A DNA stretch of 64,000 nt from Synergistaceae bacterium. Lineage in GTDB: Bacteria > Synergistota > Synergistia > Synergistales > Aminobacteriaceae. Every line of letters begins with the position of its first letter. Positions within the stretch are counted from its first letter, which is position 1. The notes below the pieces were generated by a model. That model made no database searches. It was not told the origin of the DNA and was given only the letters and a program-made list of their open reading frames with translations. Of this stretch, positions 52,570-60,169 are shown piece by piece. A program made the translations under genes and the position numbers. The stretch covers positions 1-64,000 of the forward strand of contig JAHDKR010000008.1 in NCBI GenBank assembly GCA_018436785.1, read 5' to 3'.

Positions 52570-53456
52570 TGAAAAGCTTCCTCCATCTCCGATAACTCCG
52601 CCTCGGCCTGAGCTACGAAATCCACGAGATCCGACATGAGCATTTCGTAATCGGAAATACCAAGACGCTCCAGCACTTCAGGATAGAGATAGTTCTGGAG
52701 ACCGTCGGCTCCAATACCAACTCCGAGCATCAAGCAGAGGGAATTCGCAAGATGCACTACATCCACGAGATTCTGATGTTTGGGTTCAGCCAGGTTGTTG
52801 GGAGAGTGATGATGGGCGACTGCATATTTATACGGTTCCGGCAATCCCCACTTTTCCACAAGCATGGCCCCCACCATCGCATGATCGAAGCCAAGCACCT
52901 GTATTTCAGCCTCAAGAAATGGAATCTGCTGTTCCTCGACCATTTTGACGATGATGCCGTATCCGAAGCGAACGTAGTCGTTCAAAACAACTTTCCCGAT
53001 ATCGTGCAAAAGGCCGCCGACGTAGGCTTCTTCGGGAAGACCTTTTTTTGTGAGTTGAGCTATATAGCGGGATGAATAGGCGACGGTCAGGGAGTGACGC
53101 CACAGCATACCCCGGTCCAGCGCGTAGCCTGCGAGCGGTTTGTCCATTACAGAATACACCGAAGCGGCGAGGACAATACTGCTGATGTTTTTGTACCCGA
53201 GGAGCGCAATAGCCTCGGCGACGCTGGAAATATCACGTGAAATGCCGTATGCCGCGGAATTGGCAAGTTTCAACGTCCGAATCACCAAGCCCTCATCCCT
53301 CGAAAGACTCGCAGCGACATCATGAGCGCTGCTGTCGGGATCATTCAGCTTTCGCAAAGTTTCCACCACGAACTGCGGGAATGACCGAATTTCTTTTATC
53401 TTACCGAGAATGCGCGTCTTGATCAGTTCTCGGGACCGTTCGTCAATTCCTTCCAT
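52566..53456 (-). CDS. HDOD domain protein
   Basis: A 296-residue HDOD (HD-related output) protein. FPQFVVETLRKLN and VIRTLKLANSAAYG are typical of the HDOD start, and GGLLHDIGK keeps the HD residues, with a downstream DHAMVGAMLVEKW and HHHS. HDOD proteins act in signalling and stress regulation; many have lost catalytic HD residues, whereas this one retains HD and a histidine cluster, so phosphohydrolase activity remains possible. It starts before cmk in the same operon. Confidence 0.85.
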   Translation of the reverse strand: MEGIDERSRELIKTRILGKIKEIRSFPQFVVETLRKLNDPDSSAHDVAASLSRDEGLVIRTLKLANSAAYGISRDISSVAEAIALLGYKNISSIVLAASVYSVMDKPLAGYALDRGMLWRHSLTVAYSSRYIAQLTKKGLPEEAYVGGLLHDIGKVVLNDYVRFGYGIIVKMVEEQQIPFLEAEIQVLGFDHAMVGAMLVEKWGLPEPYKYAVAHHHSPNNLAEPKHQNLVDVVHLANSLCLMLGVGIGADGLQNYLYPEVLERLGISDYEMLMSDLVDFVAQAEAELSEMEEAFQ

Positions 53457-53477
53457 CTTCCGCCCTCCTCCATACCA

Positions 53478-54206
53478 TCAGACAACCCCTCCGGATCGGA
53501 TCGCATTCCACAGAGATCCTCGGGACATCTCGATAAACTGCCCCTGCTGCAGATTTTTCAACTCCATTTTACCAATTCTTTTCCGAACTAGCACGACAAC
53601 ATCGCAACCAATTTCGGCGGCCATACGACGAACTTCGCGTTTTACCCCTTCGGCGAGTACAACGGAAACCCAACAACCGGCTGGTTCCTTGTCAAGCAAA
53701 AAAACGTTGACCGGCTTGATCAAGCGCCCGTCAAGAAGAGATCCCGCCATCCATTTCCGTACTTCTTTCCGTGTAATGGCATGATCAAGCATCGCTTCGT
53801 ACTCCCTAAGAATCCTCTTCGAAGGGTGCAATATTTCTTGAGCAAATACCCCGTCGTTGGTCAGAATCAACAGCCCCTGGCTTTCCCTGTCAAGACGTCC
53901 AACAGGAAAAAGCCGAACCGTCTGGAATTCCGGAGGGAGCAATCCAAGCACCGTCGGATCATACCCATCCTCTACGGCGCACACAACTCCATCCGGTTTG
54001 TTCATAACGAGGTATCGATGTTCTTGGGGCTGAACAGTCTGTCCGTCAACGCTCACATCCATGTCATTTTCGACGCGATATCCTGGCAGAAGGACGACCT
54101 TGCCGTTGATACGGACGCGTCCGGAAGCGATGACATCCTCCACTTTCCGTCGGGCGCCTATACCGCACATCGCAAGGAATCTGTTCAGTCGCGTCCCGTT
54201 TTCCAC
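53478..54206 (-). CDS. RsuA/RluB-family pseudouridine synthase
   Basis: A 242-residue enzyme. An N-terminal S4 domain (RLNRFLAMCGIGARRKVEDVI) precedes the catalytic domain with GRLDRESQGLLILTNDG, where the aspartate is the catalytic residue. The family includes RluB (23S rRNA), RluE/F and RsuA (16S); exact target is not clear, and I favour RluB-like because it lies next to scpB. The start is GTG with GGAGGAGGAG upstream. Confidence 0.9.
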   Translation of the reverse strand: MENGTRLNRFLAMCGIGARRKVEDVIASGRVRINGKVVLLPGYRVENDMDVSVDGQTVQPQEHRYLVMNKPDGVVCAVEDGYDPTVLGLLPPEFQTVRLFPVGRLDRESQGLLILTNDGVFAQEILHPSKRILREYEAMLDHAITRKEVRKWMAGSLLDGRLIKPVNVFLLDKEPAGCWVSVVLAEGVKREVRRMAAEIGCDVVVLVRKRIGKMELKNLQQGQFIEMSRGSLWNAIRSGGVV

Positions 54207-54255
54207 GGCGTACTCCTCCTCCGCTCAAAGAGCTTTATAAAATCTTCAGGGGAAA

Positions 54256-54864
54256 TCACCCGTTCGTGCGTTCCTCCTCGTCCACGGGAACAAAATGCGG
54301 TTCGTCAACCGGCGCAAGTTCGTCGAGTTCCTCCAAAGTGGGAAGTTCCGAGATTGAAAGAACGCCGAATGTTTCTAAAAAACGATCCGTTGTGCGATAC
54401 AGGAGGGGCGAACCAGTCGCCTTTCTTCGTCCCGCTATCCGGATAAGCGCGTGCGAGAGAAGCGTTTCGATCACTCTTTCGCACCGAACACCTCTTAGTT
54501 CCTCGATCTCGCTGCGCGTTACCGGTTGATTATATGCGATGACCGCCAATGTCTCCACTGCCGCTTTGCTGAGACGTATCTTCTGTGCGATCGCTGTCTC
54601 GCGGAAGGCTCCCACAATTTCCGATACATCCTCCGCCGTCGCCATCCGCCACCCTCCTGCGGACTCGATTACGGTAATGCCGTGTCCATGGCGCAGGAGA
54701 TACGAACGAAGATCCTCCAGCTCTGATTTTACTGCGGAAGGAGAAAGCGAAAGCAGCGTAGCCATCTCATTTACAGAAACGGGAGAAGGCGCCGCGAAGA
54801 GGATTGCTTCGATTATCTTCGCAGTACTTGAAAGCGTCTCAAAGCGGGGTAATGACGATGTCAT
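54256..54864 (-). CDS. scpB: Segregation and condensation protein B
   Basis: A 202-residue winged-helix protein that binds ScpA and SMC. It has EAILFAAPSPVSVNEMA at the start and the VIAYNQPVTRSEIEELRGVRCE block. A C-terminal acidic tail is present. It overlaps scpA by 26 bases. Confidence 0.93.
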   Translation of the reverse strand: MTSSLPRFETLSSTAKIIEAILFAAPSPVSVNEMATLLSLSPSAVKSELEDLRSYLLRHGHGITVIESAGGWRMATAEDVSEIVGAFRETAIAQKIRLSKAAVETLAVIAYNQPVTRSEIEELRGVRCERVIETLLSHALIRIAGRRKATGSPLLYRTTDRFLETFGVLSISELPTLEELDELAPVDEPHFVPVDEEERTNG

Positions 54865-55612
54865 CGAAAAGCTCCTCCTGCAGTATCCGGATTCGTCCCA
54901 TCCTGCTCATTTCAAGGAGAGCGAGAAGAGTCACAACAAAATTCGCCATCGCTCGGTTTTCGCGGAGAAGGAATGAGAGACGAAGAGAACCGTCTGAGTT
55001 CAGTTCAGAAAGAATCTCTGAAATCTTGCGTTCAATTTGTTCCTCTTCCGGTAGGGACGACGGAACGCCGCTCCAATCGTCCTCATTCTCGAAAATGTAT
55101 GGCGCTGCATTTTTTGTCCGTCGTTTTAAATCTCTCAAGCTCCACCAAAGACGGCATAGAGCAAACAGGTCGCCAAGGTCAAAAGACGGTTCATCGTCCT
55201 CTTCCTCGGGGGCGCTGCGGAAGAAAAAACGGTCGCGTTCCTCTTTGAGAATTGCAAGATCCCGTGCAGCCGACCGATAGGGACGATACCTCGATAGTTT
55301 TTCGAGGACATCTTCACCGGGATCGTTCTCGGGTTCTTCGCTTTCGTACAGTGATTCGCGTCCTGGCAGAAGGGCGCGAATCTTGTTGAGAACAAGAGAA
55401 GCTGCCATAAACAAAAACTCCGAAACTACGGAAACGGAGACCTTGTTCGTGTTGGCCAGGTAGGCGCCGTAAATGCGGACGACCTGACCGACGGAGATAC
55501 TGGCGGCTTCCAGCTCTCTGCTTTCAACGAGCCAGCAGAGTAAATCAAAGGGACCGGAAAAACCGTCGATCTCCGCCTGGAACTCTGCGAGTTCTCCCAG
55601 GCGCTCCTCCAC
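54839..55612 (-). CDS. scpA: Segregation and condensation protein A
   Basis: A 257-residue kleisin with the N-terminal block FSGPFDLLCWLVE and a C-terminal winged helix that binds SMC. Together with ScpB it forms the SMC condensin that compacts chromosomes; SMC is not in this window. The start is GTG overlapping the region after the trpS stop, with GAGAGG upstream. Confidence 0.93.
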   Translation of the reverse strand: MEERLGELAEFQAEIDGFSGPFDLLCWLVESRELEAASISVGQVVRIYGAYLANTNKVSVSVVSEFLFMAASLVLNKIRALLPGRESLYESEEPENDPGEDVLEKLSRYRPYRSAARDLAILKEERDRFFFRSAPEEEDDEPSFDLGDLFALCRLWWSLRDLKRRTKNAAPYIFENEDDWSGVPSSLPEEEQIERKISEILSELNSDGSLRLSFLLRENRAMANFVVTLLALLEMSRMGRIRILQEELFDDIVITPL

Positions 55613-55614
55613 TC

Positions 55615-56610
55615 CTAGCCTCTCTTGAAAAAGCCGATTGCGTTGATCACTTCGTCAATCGTACGGCGGGCAACCTCTCCGGCTTTTTCCGCACCCTCGC
55701 GAAGAATATCGGAAAGTAGATCGGGCGACTTCTCATAAAACGTCCGCCGTTCCTGAATCGGTCCCATAACTCTTTCAACGTGCGCCTGCAGCTTCTTCTT
55801 GCAGTCCACGCAGCCAATTCCGGCTGACCTGCATCCGGAAGCAATCTCATTTTTTTCATCTTCGTTGTTGTTGAAGACTTTATGGATATCCCACACGGGG
55901 CACTTCTCAGGATCACCGGGGTCGGTGCGCCGTTCTCTCGCAGGATCTGTGATCATCGGACGAATCTTGTTCCACATCTCTGAAGGCGTATCGGCAATGT
56001 TGATGGCGTTCCCGTAGGATTTGCTCATCTTTCGTCCGTCCGTTCCGGGAACCTTTGGCGTCGGGGTCAACATGATTTGCGGTTCAGGAAGGATATTGCC
56101 GAAAAAGGAGTTGAATCTCCGGGCCATCTCCCGCGTAATTTCCAGATGCGCGCTCTGATCTTCTCCGACTGGTACTATTTCCGCTTTGTACAGGAGAATA
56201 TCCGCCGCCATGAGGACAGGATACCCTAAGAAAGCATAGTTGCTCAGATCCTTATTTTGGATATTGAGAATCTGCTCCTTATACGTCGGGCATCTCTGGA
56301 GCCATCCGAGCGGCGTTACCATTGAAAGAGCAAGATGAAGCTCTGCATGCTGGGGAATATGCGACTGGACAAAAATTACGCACTTTTCAGGATCGAGCCC
56401 GGATGCAAGCCAGTCGAGCAAAACCTCTTTGCAGTTCTCCGCTATCATAGAGCTGTCCGCGTACTCGGACATGAGGGCATGCCAGTCGACGATGGAGTAA
56501 AAACATTTATAGTTCTCCTGAAGCTTTACCCAATTCGTCAACGCTCCTGCAAGATGCCCGAGATGGAGCTTTCCTGTAGGTCTCATTCCACTGAAAACAC
56601 GCTGTGCCAT
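55615..56610 (-). CDS. trpS: Tryptophanyl-tRNA synthetase
   Basis: A 331-residue class I synthetase. The HIGH-like motif is GKLHLGHLAG near residues 11-20 and the KMSKS motif is in DGRKMSKSYGN. The segment GCVDCKKKLQAHV near the C-terminus is unusual in containing cysteines. ATG 56610 follows GAGGTGGT. It is three bases before scpA, so they are cotranscribed. Confidence 0.95.
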   Translation of the reverse strand: MAQRVFSGMRPTGKLHLGHLAGALTNWVKLQENYKCFYSIVDWHALMSEYADSSMIAENCKEVLLDWLASGLDPEKCVIFVQSHIPQHAELHLALSMVTPLGWLQRCPTYKEQILNIQNKDLSNYAFLGYPVLMAADILLYKAEIVPVGEDQSAHLEITREMARRFNSFFGNILPEPQIMLTPTPKVPGTDGRKMSKSYGNAINIADTPSEMWNKIRPMITDPARERRTDPGDPEKCPVWDIHKVFNNNEDEKNEIASGCRSAGIGCVDCKKKLQAHVERVMGPIQERRTFYEKSPDLLSDILREGAEKAGEVARRTIDEVINAIGFFKRG

Positions 56611-56701
56611 AATCAAACCACCTCGAATGGAAGTATCCTCTGCGTGCAAGGTTTATCAAGAATCATCATGATTCGGTACTCAGTCTTCAGCACCAAAAGA
56701 A

Positions 56702-57481
56702 CTATATCATACAAAATGCAGGCTGTGAAACATCCAGGATTTTTGCCTTTTCGCCCGTTGCTTTTGAAACTGTCTCCGCGAGCGCTGTGAGAGAAAAACG
56801 CTCCATTTCTCCGTGATCGGCAATGAAAAGAGAGACTCCTTTGTCAAGAGCGTCAAGACGCTCATGGTATTTCATATCCGCTGTGAAATACGCTTCAGCG
56901 CCGCATGCGAACGCCTCCGGCAAGAACGTTCCGCCGGAGCCTCCGCACAGAGCCAGCGTCGACACGCTTGTTTTCATATCGCCATGGAGTTCAAGCCTGG
57001 AGAGATGCAGCGAATCCCGTATTGCAGCTCCGCACTCCAGCAAGTTCAGAGGTCGTGGAAACTTTCCGGCTGCCCCGCTCCCCCAGGCGCCCGTTGTTGA
57101 AGGAAGAAGCGGCCGGACTTCCTGCAGAGAGAGAACCTCTGCAATAGCGGCATTCACTCCGCCGGGAGCAACATCCCAGTTCGTGTGAAGCGAAAATACC
57201 GTCAAGCCGTGGCGTATGGCGAAAGCGATCTGCGCGCCGGGTCCCTCTGCGCAGTCTATCCGTTTCAGCGGGTGAAAGATGAGCGGGTGGTGTGTGATCA
57301 ACACGGAGCAAGAGTGATCGAGCGCCGCCTTCATGGCATCGATCGACGGATCAAGAGCAACGGCCGTGCCGCGAACGAGGGTCGAACGGTCTCCCAGGAG
57401 AAGACCGACATTGTCCCATCCTTCAGCCCATATGAAAGGAATCGCTTCGTCTAGCCTGCGTTCAAGTTCTCCAACGATCAT
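56702..57481 (-). CDS. Nif3-like dinuclear metal centre protein
   Basis: A 259-residue NIF3/YbgI/YqfO family protein with EGWDNVGLLLGD, THHPLIFHPLK and the SLHTNWD histidine, residues that hold the two metals in known structures. Its biochemical role is not firmly established. It lies between trpS and the tRNA-Ile2 terminator. Confidence 0.88.
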   Translation of the reverse strand: MIVGELERRLDEAIPFIWAEGWDNVGLLLGDRSTLVRGTAVALDPSIDAMKAALDHSCSVLITHHPLIFHPLKRIDCAEGPGAQIAFAIRHGLTVFSLHTNWDVAPGGVNAAIAEVLSLQEVRPLLPSTTGAWGSGAAGKFPRPLNLLECGAAIRDSLHLSRLELHGDMKTSVSTLALCGGSGGTFLPEAFACGAEAYFTADMKYHERLDALDKGVSLFIADHGEMERFSLTALAETVSKATGEKAKILDVSQPAFCMI

Positions 57482-57511
57482 AGAGCATCACCTTCCAGAA
57501 AAATAAAAAAA

Positions 57512-57533
57512 CCGTTTCCCCGGAAGGAAACGG
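57512..57533 (-). terminator. Terminator after tRNA-Ile2
   Basis: On the minus strand CCGTTTCC pairs with GGAAACGG around a six-base loop, followed by TTTTTTTATTTTT. It is the strongest terminator in this region and separates tRNA-Ile2 from nif3. Confidence 0.85.
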
Positions 57534-57542
57534 CAATGTACG

Positions 57543-57619
57543 TGGTGGGCCTACCTGGACTCGAACCAGGAACCTTCCGGTTATGAGCCGGTGGCTCTAA
57601 CCACTTGAGCTATAGGCCC
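57543..57619 (-). tRNA. tRNA-Ile2 (CAT, lysidine type)
   Basis: A 77-nt tRNA on the minus strand with acceptor GGGCCTA/TAGGCCC, D-arm AGCTCAAGTGGTTAGAGC, anticodon loop CTCATAA and encoded CCA. CAT anticodons belong to Met, fMet or the AUA-reading Ile2. The body resembles bacterial tRNA-Ile2(CAU), and Met and fMet genes are already present at 1-134, so Ile2 is favoured. Confidence 0.75.
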
Positions 57620-57699
57620 TTCATGAAGCGTTGCTCATTATACGCCCGAGGAACAAGAAAAAGCAAGCGCATACCGCTTTTTCGAAAAAGTGGGCCTTG

Positions 57700-57882
57700 T
57701 CACTCCTCTACGGTAATACACCCAACCGGACAGCTGTCGGCGGCTTCTTTTGCACACTCGCCGCCTTCCGGCCGTATTACCTTGGACACGCCTGCATCAT
57801 CGTCCATGGAAAATACCTCCGGACACACCTGCGCACACACGCCGCATCCAATACATTCGTCTTTCTCAATGGAAACACGCAT
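57700..57882 (-). CDS. 4Fe-4S ferredoxin
   Basis: A 60-residue ferredoxin with CIGCGVCAQVCPEVF and a later cysteine at PVGC, giving one 4Fe-4S cluster with the acidic sequence of electron-carrier ferredoxins. It could accept electrons from PFOR encoded 15 kb away. ATG 57882 gives a protein starting MRVSIEKDECIG; GTG at 57897 would add five residues, with AAGGAGG overlapping it. Confidence 0.88.
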   Translation of the reverse strand: MRVSIEKDECIGCGVCAQVCPEVFSMDDDAGVSKVIRPEGGECAKEAADSCPVGCITVEE

Positions 57883-57948
57883 GGAAGATGTGGTCACCTC
57901 CTTCCGTCTACGGGATTGTATATCAGCGGAAAGATATCGTCAAATCCC

Positions 57949-58749
57949 TTACTCTTCCCACAAGGAAACTTTCGGCTGTCTCTTCTCAACGCCGTCAAGC
58001 CTGAGGAGCGCCTTGTACGAAGAGACCGCTTTTTCCTCAGGGTCGGAAGAGACGATGAATATTCCAGTCCCTGCTACTTCGGCGCCGAATTCCTTTGCGA
58101 CGAGGAGCATCCCGGCCGCAGTGCTTCCGCCGCGCATAAAGTCGTCGACAATGAGCACTCTCTTCCCGCGGGTTAATTGTTTCGTTCCCATGTACATAGC
58201 CTTGACCTCGCCGTTCTTTGTCGGGTAGTGAACTGTCACCGCCGACCCGTCGCTTGCCCTGTTACGAAACCGGCAGACCGCAAGCGGGATGCCCATCGCA
58301 TGGGCAGTAAAAATAGCGAGCGGAATGCCCTTTACTTCGGATGTCATGACAATGTCCGGACGAGTTTCACTGAAGAGCGAGGCCATCGCATAGCCAAGAC
58401 GAAGAGCGTAGTGCGGATTAAAGAGTATATCGCTGTAATACACAAGCCCGCCGGGCAGGAAACGATCCTCGCTGTTCAACAGATTAATGAGGTCGTTCAG
58501 GAGCGTATCCTTGATTTCGGGAGCTATGCGCGGTACAAATGAAGCTCCTCCGGTTCTCCCCCTGTCGACGATAATGCCGCCCAGGCCTTCCCTTGAAAAA
58601 GCCTCGTCAATTATCGCGACGTCATCGCTGATGACAGTCTTTGAGACAAGAAAATCCTCGGCCAGAGATGTCAGCGAGAGCTGTCTCGAAGGGCATGTGA
58701 GAAATCGTGCCGAAGTACGGATCAATCGTTCGGTTCGTTGTCCTTTCAT
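57949..58749 (-). CDS. purR: Pur operon repressor PurR (PRT-fold)
   Basis: A 266-residue regulator with an N-terminal winged helix (LTSLAEDFLVSKTVISDDVAI) and a C-terminal phosphoribosyltransferase-like domain carrying the PRPP-binding motif VLIVDDFMRGGSTA. In Bacillus it represses purine genes and PRPP relieves repression. It directly follows ispE, the same arrangement as in Bacillus. purB lies 46 kb away. Confidence 0.92.
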   Translation of the reverse strand: MKGQRTERLIRTSARFLTCPSRQLSLTSLAEDFLVSKTVISDDVAIIDEAFSREGLGGIIVDRGRTGGASFVPRIAPEIKDTLLNDLINLLNSEDRFLPGGLVYYSDILFNPHYALRLGYAMASLFSETRPDIVMTSEVKGIPLAIFTAHAMGIPLAVCRFRNRASDGSAVTVHYPTKNGEVKAMYMGTKQLTRGKRVLIVDDFMRGGSTAAGMLLVAKEFGAEVAGTGIFIVSSDPEEKAVSSYKALLRLDGVEKRQPKVSLWEE

Positions 58750-58755
58750 TCATCA

Positions 58756-59610
58756 TCACTCCACAAATAAGATTTTGCGTATCCATTGCATATGCCTGCA
58801 GCTCCGAATCATTCGCGAAAAACCGTCATTTTGATGAAACAGCCCGAAAGCCGAGCTGCCGCTTCCTGTGATACCCCATCCAAGCGATCCGCTTTCCCGG
58901 AATGCGCTAAAAACGTCGGCGTATTCCGGGTGCTCTTTCAGAAGAACTGTGCAGAAATCATTCGGCAGAAGCCCGCAAAACGTTTTATCATGCAATTTTG
59001 AGAGAATACCATTCCTCTCATCTTCGGCTTCCTCCTCGTTCATGGGGAAAAAACCGCCGTATTCGGCTGTGAGAAGAGAAAAGGCTCTTGCCGTCGACAT
59101 ACTCCATGAGGGAATGACAACGACTACGTGAAAGGGCGGCATAATCCCGGAGAGAGGTTCCACACGTTCACCTCTGCCTCCGACGAAAGCCCATTTCTCT
59201 GCGTTCAAAAAAAACGGAACGTCGGACCCAATCTCTTCGCCTCGAATTCCTTCATTCTCTTCACGCTGAGAGTTCAGCCAAGAAATCAGAGCTGCGGCGT
59301 TTCCGCTTCCCCCGCCGAGGCCGCTCCCAGGGGGTATGACCTTATGAAGCCGTATGCGCAGAGGATCCACTCCTCTTTTTTTTCGCGCCGCAGAAAGAAC
59401 TTCTTCAAGGATGTTTCTTCCGCGAATCATTTCTCCTGTTACGGAGATTATGTCCTTTACATTATGACCATAATCAGGTTCAATTGTCAATGATTCAATT
59501 GCGGGAAGCGCATAAAAAAGAGAACGAAGTTCATGATAACCGTCATCACGTTTTCTGGTGACTCGAAGCGTGATGTTCACCTTCGCCGCGGATTGCAGAC
59601 AGTGAATCAA
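58756..59610 (-). CDS. ispE: 4-diphosphocytidyl-2-C-methyl-D-erythritol kinase
   Basis: A 284-residue GHMP kinase in the MEP isoprenoid pathway. The N-terminal AAKVNITLRVTRKRDDGYHEL and the ATP-binding PPGSGLGGGSGNAAA identify it. The start is TTG at 59610, nine bases after AAGGAG. It is six bases upstream of purR. Confidence 0.94.
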   Translation of the reverse strand: MIHCLQSAAKVNITLRVTRKRDDGYHELRSLFYALPAIESLTIEPDYGHNVKDIISVTGEMIRGRNILEEVLSAARKKRGVDPLRIRLHKVIPPGSGLGGGSGNAAALISWLNSQREENEGIRGEEIGSDVPFFLNAEKWAFVGGRGERVEPLSGIMPPFHVVVVIPSWSMSTARAFSLLTAEYGGFFPMNEEEAEDERNGILSKLHDKTFCGLLPNDFCTVLLKEHPEYADVFSAFRESGSLGWGITGSGSSAFGLFHQNDGFSRMIRSCRHMQWIRKILFVE

Positions 59611-59641
59611 AAGGAGCAGCTCCTTCCTTGAATAATTAACA

Positions 59642-59684
59642 AAAAGTATGCCCCTCCACGGGCGACGTGGCGGGGCATACTTTT
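59642..59684 (-). terminator. Terminator after veg
   Basis: AAAAGTATGCCCC pairs with GGGGCATACTTTT over 13 pairs; a second inner stem CCACG/CGTGG is nested inside. It ends the veg gene before ispE. Confidence 0.85.
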
Positions 59685-59702
59685 AACATAAGCAGCAGAG
59701 AC

Positions 59703-59942
59703 TTAATTTCTGTTTCCGGACAAGAGCTCCAACTCGACTTCGCGAGTCAAAAGCTCCGCATAACTGAAGGAAACCTTGCTGTCCTGCGATTCGACGTAAA
59801 GAGTAAAGAGATTCGGATAGGTTTCGAGAATGACGCCTTGACGTTCCTCGACTTTGCGACGTCCTTTGGCTGTCCGGTAACGAACCGTCAGTCCCTTGTA
59901 CAATGCCACTTGTTCTCGGATCGATCGAATTGTTCCTGCCAT
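59703..59942 (-). CDS. veg: Veg family protein
   Basis: A 79-residue protein. IRSIREQVALYKGLTVRYRTAKGRRKVEER matches Veg, a small conserved protein whose role is linked to biofilm formation in Bacillus. ATG 59942 follows GGGAG. A promoter with near-consensus boxes lies just upstream and a strong terminator downstream, so it is monocistronic. Confidence 0.9.
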   Translation of the reverse strand: MAGTIRSIREQVALYKGLTVRYRTAKGRRKVEERQGVILETYPNLFTLYVESQDSKVSFSYAELLTREVELELLSGNRN

Positions 59943-59975
59943 ACAGGTCACTCCCAGCAACTCATCATTACAAGA

Positions 59976-60004
59976 ATGTTATCACAAATACTGAAAAATA
60001 TCAA
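59976..60004 (-). promoter_or_regulatory. Predicted veg promoter
   Basis: On the minus strand TTGATA (59999-60004) and TAACAT (59976-59981) are separated by 17 bases. Transcription would start about 30 bases before the veg ATG. Confidence 0.6.
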
Positions 60005-60169
60005 ATATCATCAGGCCCGATTGTGACGGGACTGCAAGCCTTCTCCTGTATGGACTATTTGCCTTTTCTCCGGCGAATTCCGTAGAGCGTCACACGAGAA
60101 AAGTCGCTTGGCGGCATGTCGTTCGCAGCCGGTACCGTCCTCTCCGGGTGGCGTTCCGTATTTCATCCT

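Noticed and set aside
60030-60169. Small frames just after selB on the minus strand, one of 51 codons starting at the ATG past the selB stop
   Set aside because: Neither frame has a good ribosome site or recognised family, and two competing frames overlap; I see no supported gene in this ~230-base gap.
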